Source: Spirochaetota bacterium
GTDB taxonomy: Bacteria; Spirochaetota; Spirochaetia; Treponematales; Rectinemataceae
NCBI GenBank assembly: GCA_026398595.1
Contig: JAPLSO010000057.1
Coordinates: 31,403 to 63,579 of the forward strand
Direction of reading: 5' to 3'
Length of the DNA: 32,177 nucleotides
The position numbers and the translations under genes were made by a program. A model generated the notes under the pieces. The model was not told the origin of the DNA, did no database searches, and was given only the letters and a program-made list of their open reading frames with translations. This document shows, in pieces, positions 17,091-25,950 of the stretch (position 1 is its first letter; every line of letters begins with the position of its first letter).

Positions 17091-17603
17091 TTAGCCCCAC
17101 AGATCCTTGATCGTTTTGCCGCGGTTCTTGGCCACGGTTTTCGCGTCGAGCAGCTTCCCGGCGCCGTCGAATACGGCGCGAACGATATTCATCGAATTAC
17201 GGGAACCAATGCACTTGGAAATGACGTCCGTATAGCCAGCCGCTTCCATGATGGCGCGGACAGGACCGCCGGCTATGACTCCCGAACCGGACACGGCCGG
17301 CTTGATCATCACATTGGTGGCCTTGTACCTTCCCACCATCTCATGGGGAAGCGTGCCGTTCTTGACGGGGACGTGGACGATAGCCCTTCTGGCCTTCTCC
17401 GTCGACTTCCTGATGGCCTCGGTGACATCCTTCGCCTTGCCGAAACCAAAACCCACGTTGCCTTGATGATCACCCACGACGGTGAGTGCGGAGAAAGAGA
17501 AGCTTCGGCCGCCCTTGACTACCTTTGCGGTACGATTCAGCTGGACGAGCTTCTCGGTGAAATTATCGCGCGGCTGCGCGTCGTCTCTTCTATTTCTTTC
17601 CAC
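17091..17603 (-). CDS. rpsE: 30S ribosomal protein S5
   Basis: This 170-residue protein has the S5 N-terminal double-stranded-RNA-binding fold (FTEKLVQLNRTAKVVKGGRSF, VGDHQGNVGFGFGKAKDV) and C-terminal GGPVRAIMEAAGYTDV. S5 contributes to decoding accuracy and subunit assembly. Length is normal. It lies 9 bp after rplR. Confidence 0.97.
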   Translation of the reverse strand: MERNRRDDAQPRDNFTEKLVQLNRTAKVVKGGRSFSFSALTVVGDHQGNVGFGFGKAKDVTEAIRKSTEKARRAIVHVPVKNGTLPHEMVGRYKATNVMIKPAVSGSGVIAGGPVRAIMEAAGYTDVISKCIGSRNSMNIVRAVFDGAGKLLDAKTVAKNRGKTIKDLWG

Positions 17604-17612
17604 GGACCCCCC

Positions 17613-17978
17613 CTAGAATTTGATCCCGGCTTTGCGGGCGCCGTCGGCGATGGCCTTGACGATTCCATGATATTTGTAACCATTCCTGTCAAAGACGACA
17701 GTCTTGATCCCTTTCTCGAGGAGTCGCTTCCCTATCTCTTCGCCGAGCTTGGCTCCTCCCTCGACATTCCTGGAGATATCTTTAAGGGATTTCTCCACCG
17801 TCGAGGCGGCTGCCAGCGTATTTCCCGCCGCGTCATCGATCACCTGCACGTACATGTGGACGTTCGATTTGAAAACGGACATCCTGGGCCTCTCGGCCTT
17901 TCCGACGATGTTCTTTCTGACCGAGACCTTGCGCTTGGCGCGCTTTCTCAGTTTATTTTCAAGTTGCTTGATACTCAT
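17613..17978 (-). CDS. rplR: 50S ribosomal protein L18
   Basis: This 121-residue protein binds 5S rRNA in the central protuberance. It contains RPRMSVFKSNVHMYVQVIDD and the terminal FDRNGYKYHGIVKAIADGARKAGIKF, both diagnostic. Length is normal, with a basic N-terminus (KQLENKLRKRAKRK). It lies 10 bp after rplF. Confidence 0.97.
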   Translation of the reverse strand: MSIKQLENKLRKRAKRKVSVRKNIVGKAERPRMSVFKSNVHMYVQVIDDAAGNTLAAASTVEKSLKDISRNVEGGAKLGEEIGKRLLEKGIKTVVFDRNGYKYHGIVKAIADGARKAGIKF

Positions 17979-17988
17979 CGCATGCGCC

Positions 17989-18531
17989 TCACTTCACACC
18001 GGTCTTTCCGACCTTGCGGCGGATCTTCTCTTCCTCGTACCGAATGCCCTTGCCTTTGTAGGGTTCAGGAGCCCTCAAGGACCTTACTTCGCTGGCGAAC
18101 TTGCCCAGCGCGGCCTTGTCTGAGCCAACGAGGAGCACTTTCTGGCCGTTAGCTTCGACGGTAGCGCTTATCCCCTGGGGGACGACGACAGCGAAGTCGG
18201 TGGAGTATCCGAGGCTCATGACGAGAAGGTTGCCCTGCAATTCGGCACGGTAGCCGACGCCGTTGATCGCCAGGTTCCGTTTGAAACCCTGGGACACACC
18301 AATGACCATGTTGTTAACGAGGTTCCTATAGAGTCCATGGCAGGCCTTGGCCTGTTTGGAATCGTTCTTCCTCGTTACGACGACTTGACCGTCGGACGCG
18401 ATGATATCGACTTCAGGAAGATAGTCCTGACTAAGTTTCCCCTTCGGCCCCTCGACTGTCACGGTCGTGGGGGTCACGATAACCTTCACGCCCTGCGGCA
18501 GCTGGACCGGCCGTATTCCGATTCTAGACAT
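17989..18531 (-). CDS. rplF: 50S ribosomal protein L6
   Basis: This 180-residue protein starts [17 protein letters not shown] and ends with the conserved [27 protein letters not shown]6 sits near the sarcin-ricin loop used by elongation factors. Both halves of the duplicated fold are present and the length is normal. It lies 15 bp after rpsH. Confidence 0.97.
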   Translation of the reverse strand: MSRIGIRPVQLPQGVKVIVTPTTVTVEGPKGKLSQDYLPEVDIIASDGQVVVTRKNDSKQAKACHGLYRNLVNNMVIGVSQGFKRNLAINGVGYRAELQGNLLVMSLGYSTDFAVVVPQGISATVEANGQKVLLVGSDKAALGKFASEVRSLRAPEPYKGKGIRYEEEKIRRKVGKTGVK

Positions 18532-18546
18532 TGCTTGCCCCCCGCC

Positions 18547-18945
18547 TTACCAGACCGTGCAGATGAGTTCGCCGCCCATCTGTTTCTCGACGGCCTTTCT
18601 TCCGGTGATGATACCGCCAGAGGTCGAGATGATCATGGTTCCATAGCCGTTGAAGACGCGAGGAATTTCCTTGTAGCCGGAGTACACTCGCCTTCCGGGC
18701 TTGGAAACTTTATCCAACCCATGGAGCACGGGGTTGTTTGCCTCGTCGTACTTCAGGAAGATCCTGATGGTATTGGAACCCTCGGCCTGAATCTTCTTGA
18801 AATTTTTGATATAGCCCTCGGTCTTGAGGATCTTTACGATTTCAAGCTTGAGCTTGGAGGCCATAATATCCACTTTCTCATGACGTGCAGCGCTCGCATT
18901 GCGCACCTTCGTCAGCATATCCGCGATGGGATCAGAAACGCTCAT
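18547..18945 (-). CDS. rpsH: 30S ribosomal protein S8
   Basis: This 132-residue primary 16S rRNA-binding protein has [17 protein letters not shown] at the start and the C-terminal signature [27 protein letters not shown]. In E. coli S8 represses the spc operon by binding near rplX-rplE; no comparable element was identified here. Length is normal. Confidence 0.97.
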   Translation of the reverse strand: MSVSDPIADMLTKVRNASAARHEKVDIMASKLKLEIVKILKTEGYIKNFKKIQAEGSNTIRIFLKYDEANNPVLHGLDKVSKPGRRVYSGYKEIPRVFNGYGTMIISTSGGIITGRKAVEKQMGGELICTVW

Positions 18946-18954
18946 CGCTACCTC

Positions 18955-19140
18955 CTACCAGCTCGATTTCGTCACGCCAGGAATCCTGCCCTCGGAAGCG
19001 AGCTTCCGAAAACATATTCTGCACATGTCGAACTTTCTCATGTAGCCCCGGGGGCGCCCGCAGATATTGCAGCGGCGGACCGTACGGCTCATGTACTTCG
19101 GCTTTTTTTCAGCCTTGAGAATCATCGCCTTTCGTGCCAT
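18955..19140 (-). CDS. rpsN: 30S ribosomal protein S14, zinc-binding (type Z)
   Basis: This 61-residue short form of S14 has two CxxC pairs (C24/C27 and C40/C43) in [11 protein letters not shown] and [11 protein letters not shown], ending in KSSW. The type Z form needs zinc, in contrast to the ~100-residue zinc-free form of enterobacteria. It lies between rplE and rpsH, its standard place. Confidence 0.97.
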   Translation of the reverse strand: MARKAMILKAEKKPKYMSRTVRRCNICGRPRGYMRKFDMCRICFRKLASEGRIPGVTKSSW

Positions 19141-19151
19141 GTACGCCTTCC

Positions 19152-19853
19152 TTACTTTCTGAAGGGCATGCCCAACATGCCGAGAAGGCTCTTCGCCTCT
19201 CTGTCGGTTTTCGCGGTCGTGACAATCGCGATATTGAGCCCCATCACCTTTTCGATCTTGTCAAAATCGATCTCGGGGAAAATGATCTGCTCGTTGAGTC
19301 CGAGAGAATAGTTCCCGTGGCCATCGAAGGCGTTGGGATTGACTCCTCTGAAGTCCTTGACGCGGGGAAGGGCAACATTCATGAACCTGTCGAGGAACTC
19401 CCACATCAAGTTGCCGCGTAGCGTGACCCTGGCGCCGATTTCCTGTCCCTCTCGGATTTTGAAGAATGCGATGGACTTCCGTGCCTTGGTCTTGACCGCG
19501 TGCTGGCCCGTTATAATGCCCAGATCCGTGACAGCGGCATCCAGGAGCTTCTTGTTCTCCTTGGCCTCGCCTACGCCCATGGACACGATCACCTTGACTA
19601 GCCTTGGGATCTCCATGGATGACTTGTAGCCCATTTCCTTGAAGAGCTCGGGGGCTAGCTTCTCGTTGTAGATCTTTTTCAGCCTGGGGAAAGTGGCTTT
19701 TTCAACAACGGCTTCCGCCTTGACTTCCGTCTTGCCTTTGGCATCCGCCTTAGCCTTGCCTTCCGCCTTAGCCTTGCCTTTATGTTCAGCTTTGGCTGCG
19801 GTTTTTACCGCGTCCTTGGACGAAGCTTCCGCCCTGACTTTATCGCCTGCCAT
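19152..19853 (-). CDS. rplE: 50S ribosomal protein L5 with Lys/Ala-rich N-terminal extension
   Basis: This protein carries 5S rRNA and contacts S13 across the subunit bridge. Residues ~54-233 are a complete L5 ([55 protein letters not shown]). Before it lie about 52 extra residues made mostly of K, A, E and D, so the total is 233 against the usual ~180. I chose ATG 19853, which overlaps the rplX stop (TGATG). The next in-frame methionine lies well inside the L5 core (MGYKSSM), so the extension is probably translated. A perfect 18-bp tandem repeat lies within it. Confidence 0.94.
   Translation of the reverse strand: MAGDKVRAEASSKDAVKTAAKAEHKGKAKAEGKAKADAKGKTEVKAEAVVEKATFPRLKKIYNEKLAPELFKEMGYKSSMEIPRLVKVIVSMGVGEAKENKKLLDAAVTDLGIITGQHAVKTKARKSIAFFKIREGQEIGARVTLRGNLMWEFLDRFMNVALPRVKDFRGVNPNAFDGHGNYSLGLNEQIIFPEIDFDKIEKVMGLNIAIVTTAKTDREAKSLLGMLGMPFRK
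19744..19779 (-). repeat. Perfect 18-bp tandem repeat in the rplE extension
   Basis: Two identical copies of an 18-bp unit (AGGCAAGGCTAAGGCGGA on the coding strand; 19744-19761 and 19762-19779) encode the K-A-K-A-E/D pattern of the L5 extension. The perfect identity points to recent slippage. Confidence 0.92.
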
Positions 19854-20170
19854 CAGAGGGCCTCCCCGCACTTGCGGCACACCCGCTTCTTGGTATCGCC
19901 TTCGATCTTATAGCCAATCTTTACGGGACCACATTTCTTGCACACGATCATAACATTGGAGATATCCAAGGAAGCTTCGATCTCGGCAATTCCGCCGCGG
20001 TCGTTTTGGTTCTTCTTCTTCATGGCTTTTTTCATCATGTTGATGCCCGACACGATGATCCTGCCCTTATCCCGGTCAATCCTGAGAATCTTGCCCTGCT
20101 TGCCTTTATCCTTGCCGGCAATGACTTGGACAAGGTCCTCCTTGCGGAGTTTGTACTTTACGTCGGCCAT
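19853..20170 (-). CDS. rplX: 50S ribosomal protein L24 with C-terminal zinc-ribbon cysteines
   Basis: This 105-residue protein has the KOW motif region [20 protein letters not shown] at residues 12-31. L24 starts assembly of the large subunit. C77/C80 (CKKC) and C98/C101 (CRKC) form a probable zinc site at the C-terminus, found in some but not all bacterial L24 proteins. I chose ATG 20170 with AAGGAG upstream; a GTG two codons earlier is possible. It overlaps rplE by one base. Confidence 0.96.
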   Translation of the reverse strand: MADVKYKLRKEDLVQVIAGKDKGKQGKILRIDRDKGRIIVSGINMMKKAMKKKNQNDRGGIAEIEASLDISNVMIVCKKCGPVKIGYKIEGDTKKRVCRKCGEAL

Positions 20171-20179
20171 ATCCACTCC

Positions 20180-20548
20180 TTACAGGACTTCGGGAGCGAG
20201 GGAGACTATCTTCATATAGTCCTTCTCCCTAAGCTCGCGGGCAACCGGTCCGAAGATGCGCTTTCCCTTCGGGTTCTTGTTGGCATCGATGATGACGCAG
20301 GCGTTGTCATCGAAACGGATGTAGGTCCCGTCCGGCCTTCTGTATTCCTTGTGTGTCCGGACAATGACCGCCCTCTCGATGGTCCCCTTCTTAATGGAAG
20401 AGTTGGGGAGGGCGGACTTGACCGCCACGACGATAGTGTCGCCTACCGAGGCGTACCTGCGGCGCGTCCCGCCCAGAACTTTAATACACTGCACAACCTT
20501 GGCGCCGGAGTTGTCGGCGACGGCGAGCATGCTCTCTACTTGGATCAT
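20180..20548 (-). CDS. rplN: 50S ribosomal protein L14
   Basis: This 122-residue protein has the classic start [17 protein letters not shown] and the signature [18 protein letters not shown]. It lies at the subunit interface and interacts with L19 and 16S rRNA. Length and ends are normal. It lies 17 bp after rpsQ. Confidence 0.98.
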   Translation of the reverse strand: MIQVESMLAVADNSGAKVVQCIKVLGGTRRRYASVGDTIVVAVKSALPNSSIKKGTIERAVIVRTHKEYRRPDGTYIRFDDNACVIIDANKNPKGKRIFGPVARELREKDYMKIVSLAPEVL

Positions 20549-20565
20549 AATTCTCTCCCGTTCGC

Positions 20566-20838
20566 CTATTTCGCCCGTCCGACGATTTCAATGAGACGCC
20601 AGCGCTTGTCGCGGGAGAGGGGTCTGCACTCCTCAACCCTGACGGTGTCGCCGACATGGGCATCGTTCTTCTCGTCGTGAGCCTTCACAGTCTTGGACTT
20701 AGTCACGTACTTCTTGTACAGCGGGTGCAGCTTCCTCATCATAATCTCGACAACGATGGTCTTGGCCATCTTGTCGGAGGTCACGACTCCCTGCAAGACC
20801 AGCTTCGTATTGTTGGATTTCTGAACGTCGGTATCCAC
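20566..20838 (-). CDS. rpsQ: 30S ribosomal protein S17
   Basis: This 90-residue primary 16S rRNA-binding protein has [16 protein letters not shown] and the signature [22 protein letters not shown]. The start is GTG 20838, supported by AAGGAG six bases upstream, since no ATG lies nearby in frame. The N-terminus is a few residues longer than in E. coli (84). Confidence 0.96.
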   Translation of the reverse strand: MDTDVQKSNNTKLVLQGVVTSDKMAKTIVVEIMMRKLHPLYKKYVTKSKTVKAHDEKNDAHVGDTVRVEECRPLSRDKRWRLIEIVGRAK

Positions 20839-20855
20839 GTTATTCTCCTTGGCCC

Positions 20856-21065
20856 TTACGCCTTCTGTTTATCAGCAGGTGAAGTCTTCGCCTTGCCGAT
20901 AAGCGTCTCGAGCCGCGCTATCTGGCGTCTCAAGGTCCTCTTCTCCAGGGGATTTTCGACGTGACCCACGACCATCTGGAAGCGGAGGTCGAAATACTTC
21001 TTCTTGAGGTCCTCGAGCTTGGCGAGGAGTTCCTCGGGTTTAAGATCCTTGAAGGAATTCTTCAT
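20856..21065 (-). CDS. rpmC: 50S ribosomal protein L29
   Basis: This 69-residue, mostly alpha-helical protein near the exit tunnel contains the diagnostic [35 protein letters not shown]. It docks trigger factor and SRP together with L23. It begins 4 bp after rplP. Confidence 0.96.
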   Translation of the reverse strand: MKNSFKDLKPEELLAKLEDLKKKYFDLRFQMVVGHVENPLEKRTLRRQIARLETLIGKAKTSPADKQKA

Positions 21066-21069
21066 CGTA

Positions 21070-21486
21070 TCACTCCGTCTCGGCGCGCAGGACGAACCTG
21101 GTTTTTACCGGCAGTTTTGATCCGGCCAGTCTCATCGCTTCTTCGGCCGCTGCCGGCTCGACGCCGGAAAGCTCGAAGAGGACAGTGCCGGGGCGGACAA
21201 CGGCTACCCAATACTCTGGACCAGGCTTGCCTTTTCCCATTCGGGTTTCAAGAGGTTTCTTGGAAAAGGGTTTATCCGGGAAAATCCGGATCCAGAGTTT
21301 GCCGCCACGCTTGATATAGCGGTTGAGAGCGATACGAGCGGCTTCAATCTGCCTGTTCGTAAGCCAATGGGGCTCGAGACACATCAGGCCATATTCGCCG
21401 AACGCAACAGTGTTGCCGCGCTGCGCGTTGCCTTTTTCCCTGCCGCGCTGCTGCTTCCTGTGCTTTACTCTCTTGGGGATAAGCAT
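21070..21486 (-). CDS. rplP: 50S ribosomal protein L16
   Basis: This 138-residue protein opens [16 protein letters not shown] and contains [26 protein letters not shown] and RMGKGKGxP-type [16 protein letters not shown]16 helps place tRNA in the A site. Length is normal. It follows rpsC by 3 bp. Confidence 0.98.
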   Translation of the reverse strand: MLIPKRVKHRKQQRGREKGNAQRGNTVAFGEYGLMCLEPHWLTNRQIEAARIALNRYIKRGGKLWIRIFPDKPFSKKPLETRMGKGKPGPEYWVAVVRPGTVLFELSGVEPAAAEEAMRLAGSKLPVKTRFVLRAETE

Positions 21487-21489
21487 ACC

Positions 21490-22281
21490 TTAGCTCCTTG
21501 CCCTGTCGTCGGTTCTGGCAACTTCGTGGGGAGTGCGCCTCGGGCGGCGGTCTCCGCTTTCATGGTGCTCGCCGTGGCTTTCGGGACCTGAACCGGGCTC
21601 TCGTCGGGCCTTCCTGGCCAGCATGCCGGCATCCTCATTCTTGTCCTGGCTGTACACCATGCCCTGATAAATCCAGACCTTTATGCCTATCTTGCCGAAG
21701 GTGGTCTGGGCTTCGTAAAAACCATAGTCTATATCGGCACGGAGGGTATGGAGAGGGATTCGTCCTTCCTTGAGTTCCTCAGTCCGTGACATATCGGCGC
21801 CTCCGAGGCGTCCGGACACGCGGATCTTGCAGCCCTGGGCTCCGCCCTTTATGGCATTGGATATAGCCATCTTGAGAGCCTTTCGGAAGGAACCACGCCC
21901 CTCGAGCTGGCGTGCTATATTCTGGGAGACAAGTTGGGCATTGGTATCGGTCTTCTTGATTTCCTTAATCTTGATCTGGACCTTTTTAGTCGCGATCTTC
22001 TGGATCTCGAGTCCGACCCTCTCGATGTTGGCTCCCTTGATCCCGATCAAAACGCCCGGTCTTGCCGTGTGGATGATGACGGTGATGCGCTGGGGATGAC
22101 GGATGATCTCGATGTCCGCGACATCGGCGCCCTTGACCTCGGGCAGCTCGTAAATGCGCTTGCGGATATGCAGATCCTCATGGAGGGTCTTCGCGTAATC
22201 ACGGGGCTCGACATACCAGCGGGAACTCCAGTCCTTGTTGATCCCGATGCGCAGTCCGATTGGATTTACTTTATTGCCCAA
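21490..22281 (-). CDS. rpsC: 30S ribosomal protein S3 with charged C-terminal tail
   Basis: The start is TTG 22281, because [16 protein letters not shown] matches the universal M-G-x-K-V-N-P S3 start and GGAGG lies six bases upstream. The KH domain with [15 protein letters not shown] and the C-terminal S3 domain ([32 protein letters not shown]) are complete. The total of 263 residues exceeds E. coli S3 (233); the excess is a tail rich in R, H, E and D ([21 protein letters not shown]). S3 lines the mRNA entry channel. It lies one base from rplV. Confidence 0.96.
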   Translation of the reverse strand: MGNKVNPIGLRIGINKDWSSRWYVEPRDYAKTLHEDLHIRKRIYELPEVKGADVADIEIIRHPQRITVIIHTARPGVLIGIKGANIERVGLEIQKIATKKVQIKIKEIKKTDTNAQLVSQNIARQLEGRGSFRKALKMAISNAIKGGAQGCKIRVSGRLGGADMSRTEELKEGRIPLHTLRADIDYGFYEAQTTFGKIGIKVWIYQGMVYSQDKNEDAGMLARKARREPGSGPESHGEHHESGDRRPRRTPHEVARTDDRARS

Positions 22282-22282
22282 C

Positions 22283-22648
22283 TTACGCCTCCGACTTCTT
22301 GCCGATTTCTTCAACTGTGCAGGAGATATGGCACATTTGCTTGACGAGCATATCAGCCCTGCCGCGTGCCCTAAACCACACCCGCCTCATCCTCGGACCC
22401 TCGTCAATTCGAAGTTCCTTGATGTAGAGCATGTCCTCCCCGAGCTTACGGTTCTTGTTCAACGCATTGGAAGCGGCCGAAACGACCACTTTCTTGATGA
22501 GCCGAGCGCCCTTTTGGGGCATATTGTCCAGGATGGCTATGGCGTCGGCGTAGGGTTTTTGCCTTACGAGATCCGCGACGGGACGAATCTTGAAAGGCGA
22601 CCCAATGAGCCATTTAGCCGTTGCCCGGTATCCGGTCTTCTCTGTCAT
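22283..22648 (-). CDS. rplV: 50S ribosomal protein L22
   Basis: This 121-residue protein lines the peptide exit tunnel. It contains [21 protein letters not shown] and the beta-hairpin signature [22 protein letters not shown] chose ATG 22648; an in-frame TTG two codons upstream is possible. The C-terminus carries a short extra EEIGKKSEA segment. Confidence 0.96.
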   Translation of the reverse strand: MTEKTGYRATAKWLIGSPFKIRPVADLVRQKPYADAIAILDNMPQKGARLIKKVVVSAASNALNKNRKLGEDMLYIKELRIDEGPRMRRVWFRARGRADMLVKQMCHISCTVEEIGKKSEA

Positions 22649-22657
22649 GGTCAACCC

Positions 22658-22939
22658 CTATTTCTTCTCGGCTTTCTTGTCGCTGCCGGAATGACCGCGG
22701 AAAATGCGGGTCGGGGCGAACTCGCCGAGCTTGTGGCCGACAAGGTTCTCGGTCACGTAGACCGGCACCCACGTCTTGCCGTTATACACCGATATGGTCT
22801 GTCCAACCATTTCGGGGATTATCGTAGAAGTCCTGGAGTAGGTCTTGACCATTTTCTTATCCCCGGACTTGCTGGCCTCAGTGATCTTTTTGTACAGGCT
22901 CTTTTCAATGAAGGGCCCCTTCTTTACAGACCTTGACAC
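22658..22939 (-). CDS. rpsS: 30S ribosomal protein S19
   Basis: This 93-residue head protein binds 16S rRNA together with S13. It has [14 protein letters not shown] at the start and the signature [30 protein letters not shown]. The start codon is GTG 22939 with AGGAG seven bases upstream. Length is normal. Confidence 0.97.
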   Translation of the reverse strand: MSRSVKKGPFIEKSLYKKITEASKSGDKKMVKTYSRTSTIIPEMVGQTISVYNGKTWVPVYVTENLVGHKLGEFAPTRIFRGHSGSDKKAEKK

Positions 22940-22954
22940 GGGTTTGCTCCTATC

Positions 22955-23785
22955 TCACTTGCGGCGCTTCGTGATGAAGCGTCCGGAGGGCTTGTGATTG
23001 TCGCGCGTCTTGTACCCCTTGGCCGGCTGGCCCCAGGGCGAAACGGGCTGCTTGTAACCCTTTCCACGGCCTTCACCGCCACCATGGGGGTGATCGACCG
23101 GGTTCATGACCGTGCCTCGGACCGTTGGACGTATGCCCAGCCAGCGGTTTCTTCCCGCCTTGCCGATGCGCTCGTTCATATGCTCGTCGTTGCCCACCGA
23201 ACCGATGGTGGCTACGCACTTTTTGAATACCATGCGCAGCTCGCCTGAGGGTAGCTTAAGAACGATATAGTCACCCTCGACGCCCGCCAGAAGAGCGCTG
23301 GCACCGGCCGAGCGCGCCAGCTGGCCGCCCTTGCCGAGAGTCAGCTCGACGTTATGGACGGTGAAGCCGAGCGGGATGTTCTCGAGAGGGAGTGCGTTGC
23401 CCACTTCCAGGGAAGCCCCGGGACCGGACATGATCTGCTTGCCCACCTCGAGACCCTTGGGCGAGATCATATAGCGCTTCTCGCCGTCGATGTAGGTAAT
23501 GAGCGCGATATTGGCGCTTCGGTTGGGATCGTACTCGATGGAAGATACGGTACCTGGAATGCCAAACTTGTCACGCTTGAAATCGATAACCCTGTACTTG
23601 CGCTTGTGCCCGCCGCCATGGTGCCTGACGGAGATGCTCCCATTGGAAGCCCGTCCACCCGTGCTCGATTTTCCCTTGGTAAGGGCTTTTTCGGGATCGC
23701 TGCGGTTGGTGGTGATCTCGTCGTTCACCACCTGGATCCTGTGGCGCAGACCTGGCGTTAAAGGTCTGAAAGTCTTGATACCCAT
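22955..23785 (-). CDS. rplB: 50S ribosomal protein L2
   Basis: This 276-residue protein is close to the peptidyl-transferase centre and bridge B7b. It contains [20 protein letters not shown] and the C-terminal [24 protein letters not shown] with the conserved histidine. Length is normal. It lies between rplW and rpsS with about 15 bp on each side. Confidence 0.98.
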   Translation of the reverse strand: MGIKTFRPLTPGLRHRIQVVNDEITTNRSDPEKALTKGKSSTGGRASNGSISVRHHGGGHKRKYRVIDFKRDKFGIPGTVSSIEYDPNRSANIALITYIDGEKRYMISPKGLEVGKQIMSGPGASLEVGNALPLENIPLGFTVHNVELTLGKGGQLARSAGASALLAGVEGDYIVLKLPSGELRMVFKKCVATIGSVGNDEHMNERIGKAGRNRWLGIRPTVRGTVMNPVDHPHGGGEGRGKGYKQPVSPWGQPAKGYKTRDNHKPSGRFITKRRK

Positions 23786-23801
23786 AGATTCCCCTTACTC
23801 C

Positions 23802-24086
23802 TCAGGCGCCTTCGAAGACGCGGATCGTCTCGCCCTTCTCGAGCTTAACGATGGCTTTCTTCCACTCAGCCGTCATGCCGGCATGTCCCCTGAGCCGCTT
23901 CGGCTTGGAGGATACATTCATGACCCTGCAGCTCGTGGGTTTGACCTTGAAGATCCTCCGCACGGCTTCCATGATCATCTCCTTGTCGGCCCTTGGATCG
24001 ACCTTAAAGACATAATGGCCGGATTCACGCATCTGGTTGCTCTTTTCGGAGAGCACCGGTTCGATCAAAATCGACTCGTAGTCCAT
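23802..24086 (-). CDS. rplW: 50S ribosomal protein L23
   Basis: This 94-residue exit-tunnel protein contacts trigger factor and SRP. It has SILIEPVLSEKSNQM-type start, YVFKVDPRADKEMIMEAV and the terminal WKKAIVKLEKGETI. Length is normal for bacteria. It follows rplD by 16 bp. Confidence 0.97.
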   Translation of the reverse strand: MDYESILIEPVLSEKSNQMRESGHYVFKVDPRADKEMIMEAVRRIFKVKPTSCRVMNVSSKPKRLRGHAGMTAEWKKAIVKLEKGETIRVFEGA

Positions 24087-24102
24087 ATTCGGCGCTCCTT
24101 AG

Positions 24103-24735
24103 CTAGTTCGCGTAGAACTCATTGAGCATCTTCGCGGCTGTCTCGAGGACGATCACTTTCCTTCCGTAGAAGAGATCGTGGGCCCTGAGCCTGTTGTATG
24201 AGAGATACTTGAGCCAAGGAATGTTCCGAGCGGCGCGCTTGAGCATGGGATCATCATCCTTGAGGATGAGTATCGTACGCTCCGGCGTCTCGGCGTTTAC
24301 GAAGGAGGAGAGAGCCTTGACGAGATCGATCGTCTTGCCGGTCTCAACCGTAAAGTCCTCTACGACGGCGAGGGTGCCATCCTGTGCCTTGAGGCTCAGG
24401 ATTGTCTTCATCGCCAGGCGCTTGGCCTTCCTTGGCATCATGTACGAAAAATCGCGGGGCTTGGGCCCGAAGGAAATGCCTCCGCCCACGTACACGTTCG
24501 ACTTGGTGTCGCCGTGACGGGCGCGGCCTGTTCCCTTCTGGCTGTACGGTCTGCGGTTGGTTCCGTGGACCTCGCTCCGATCCTTGGTGGACGCCGTCCC
24601 GACTCTCGCGTTGGCGAGTTCGTTGTTGATGGCGTAATAAATAATATCCTCATTGACGGGAAGTCCGAATACGGCTTCGGAGAGCTCCATGTTCCTGAGC
24701 TCCTTCCCCTGCGTGGAAACAACTTTACTTTCCAT
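24103..24735 (-). CDS. rplD: 50S ribosomal protein L4
   Basis: This 210-residue protein has a globular domain and the long loop that reaches into the exit tunnel (NRRPYSQKGTGRARHGDTKSN, then GGGISFGPKPRDFSY). I chose ATG 24735 with GGAGG five bases upstream; the open frame runs further but lacks a start signal. In gammaproteobacteria L4 represses the S10 operon through its leader. Here the leader has two hairpins, but no specific L4 site can be claimed. Confidence 0.97.
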   Translation of the reverse strand: MESKVVSTQGKELRNMELSEAVFGLPVNEDIIYYAINNELANARVGTASTKDRSEVHGTNRRPYSQKGTGRARHGDTKSNVYVGGGISFGPKPRDFSYMMPRKAKRLAMKTILSLKAQDGTLAVVEDFTVETGKTIDLVKALSSFVNAETPERTILILKDDDPMLKRAARNIPWLKYLSYNRLRAHDLFYGRKVIVLETAAKMLNEFYAN

Positions 24736-24749
24736 TGGGTCCTCCGCCT

Positions 24750-25373
24750 TCAGTTCTTCTTGATCGCTTTGCGAACAAGGACATCGCAATTCCTGGGCCC
24801 GGGAAGAGCTCCCCTGACCAGAACCACGCTTTTTTCCAGATCCACCCGCACCACCCTCAGGTTCAGGACGGTCACCTTCTCGCGGCCCATACGGCCCGGA
24901 AGCTTCACATTCTTGAAGGTCTTGTGGGGGTAGGTACTCTGGCCCGTAGATCCCGGCTCCCTGTGGAACTTGGATCCATGGGTGGCACGCCCGCCCGCGA
25001 AACTCCAGCGCTTTACGACGCCCTGGAATCCCTTACCCTTGGAGGTAGCCGTCACATCGACGTAGCGTACGCCCTCGAGAAGCTTTGCGTCCAGGATTTC
25101 CCCTACGGCGACTTCCTTTTCAAAATCTCGCATCTCGGAAAGGATTCGCGTAGGCGCAATACCTTCGGCAAACTGGCCGGCATAGGGCTTCGTAACCCTG
25201 GTCTTCTTCTTCTCCCAGGCACCTACGACGACAGCGTTGTAGCCATCCTTATCGGCCTTCTTCAGACCGACAACGACGTTCGGCACGACCTGCACGACGG
25301 TCACGGGAATGAGCTTCCCCGTTTCGTCGAAAACCTGGGTCATGCCAAGTTTTTTTCCAATTATTCCGATCAT
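24750..25373 (-). CDS. rplC: 50S ribosomal protein L3
   Basis: This 207-residue protein begins MIGIIGKKLGMTQVF and contains the L3 signature FQGVVKRWSFAGGRATHGSKFHREPGS, with the extension reaching the peptidyl-transferase centre. ATG 25373 has GGAG six bases upstream; the open frame extends 17 codons further but without support. It follows rpsJ after a 69-bp gap. Confidence 0.97.
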   Translation of the reverse strand: MIGIIGKKLGMTQVFDETGKLIPVTVVQVVPNVVVGLKKADKDGYNAVVVGAWEKKKTRVTKPYAGQFAEGIAPTRILSEMRDFEKEVAVGEILDAKLLEGVRYVDVTATSKGKGFQGVVKRWSFAGGRATHGSKFHREPGSTGQSTYPHKTFKNVKLPGRMGREKVTVLNLRVVRVDLEKSVVLVRGALPGPRNCDVLVRKAIKKN

Positions 25374-25442
25374 TCGGAACTCCTGCGTTGAACGCGGCCG
25401 GCGCGAAGCCGGGCGTTTCGGCATTTCAGCAAGCCGTACAGC

Positions 25443-25748
25443 TTACTGCCGTATCTCAACATCGACGCCTGCCGGAAGCTCAAGCTTCATCAAGGCGTCC
25501 ATGACTTCTGGGGTGGGTTCCAGGATGTCGATAAGCCGCTTATGCGTCCTCATCTCGAACTGTTCCCTCGACTTCTTATGCACAAAGGGCGAGCGCAGGA
25601 CGGTGAACTTATTGATCCTGGTCGGAAGGGGAATGGGGCCGGACACTTTGGCGCCCGCTCCCTGTACCGTCTTCACGATGCCCATCGCGCTGTCGTCTAC
25701 AAGGCGCACATCGAAGCCTTTAAGTCTGACACGGATTCTATCTTTCAT
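25443..25748 (-). CDS. rpsJ: 30S ribosomal protein S10
   Basis: This 101-residue protein has [17 protein letters not shown], the signature [39 protein letters not shown], and normal ends. Besides its place in the 30S head, S10 is also NusE in antitermination. It is the first gene of the S10 operon; TTTGGAGGA precedes the ATG, and a strong promoter lies ~130 bp upstream. Confidence 0.98.
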   Translation of the reverse strand: MKDRIRVRLKGFDVRLVDDSAMGIVKTVQGAGAKVSGPIPLPTRINKFTVLRSPFVHKKSREQFEMRTHKRLIDILEPTPEVMDALMKLELPAGVDVEIRQ

Positions 25749-25821
25749 AGGTCCTCCAAAGATCTCTTGCGCATATGCCGTCGAGCCGTACCCTGGCGGG
25801 CGCGCCCATCTCCATGCGCCA

Positions 25822-25871
25822 CGGGGCTTAAGAACCCCGCACTGCCTTCACTGCTTTTCAATAGAAGGCAG
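25822..25871 (-). promoter_or_regulatory. Structured leader of the S10 operon
   Basis: Two hairpins lie in the ~120-nt leader before rpsJ: an 8-bp stem (25842-25849 with 25864-25871, CTGCCTTC / GAAGGCAG) close to the predicted transcript start, and a 5-bp CGGGG/CCCCG stem (25822-25826 with 25835-25839). Leaders of S10 operons are used for L4 feedback in some bacteria; that role here is only a possibility. Confidence 0.4.
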
Positions 25872-25874
25872 GGC

Positions 25875-25903
25875 ATTATCGCAGGAAATAAAAAAGCTGT
25901 CCA
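25875..25903 (-). promoter_or_regulatory. Promoter of the S10 operon, overlapping the tuf terminator
   Basis: On the minus strand TGGACA (25903-25898) and GATAAT (25880-25875) are separated by exactly 17 bp, each matching the sigma70 consensus at five of six positions. The -35 box is part of the downstream arm of the tuf terminator stem, and the terminator T-run forms part of the spacer. Confidence 0.7.
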
Positions 25904-25929
25904 GCCCCAAAGATTGGAATGGACAGCTT
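25886..25929 (-). terminator. Rho-independent terminator after tuf
   Basis: A perfect 10-bp stem (AAGCTGTCCA at 25920-25929 read on the minus strand, with TGGACAGCTT at 25894-25903) is followed by a T-rich stretch (six T, A, three T). It begins about 20 bp past the tuf stop. Confidence 0.9.
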
Positions 25930-25950
25930 ATCTATCGAATTAAGCGGTAA

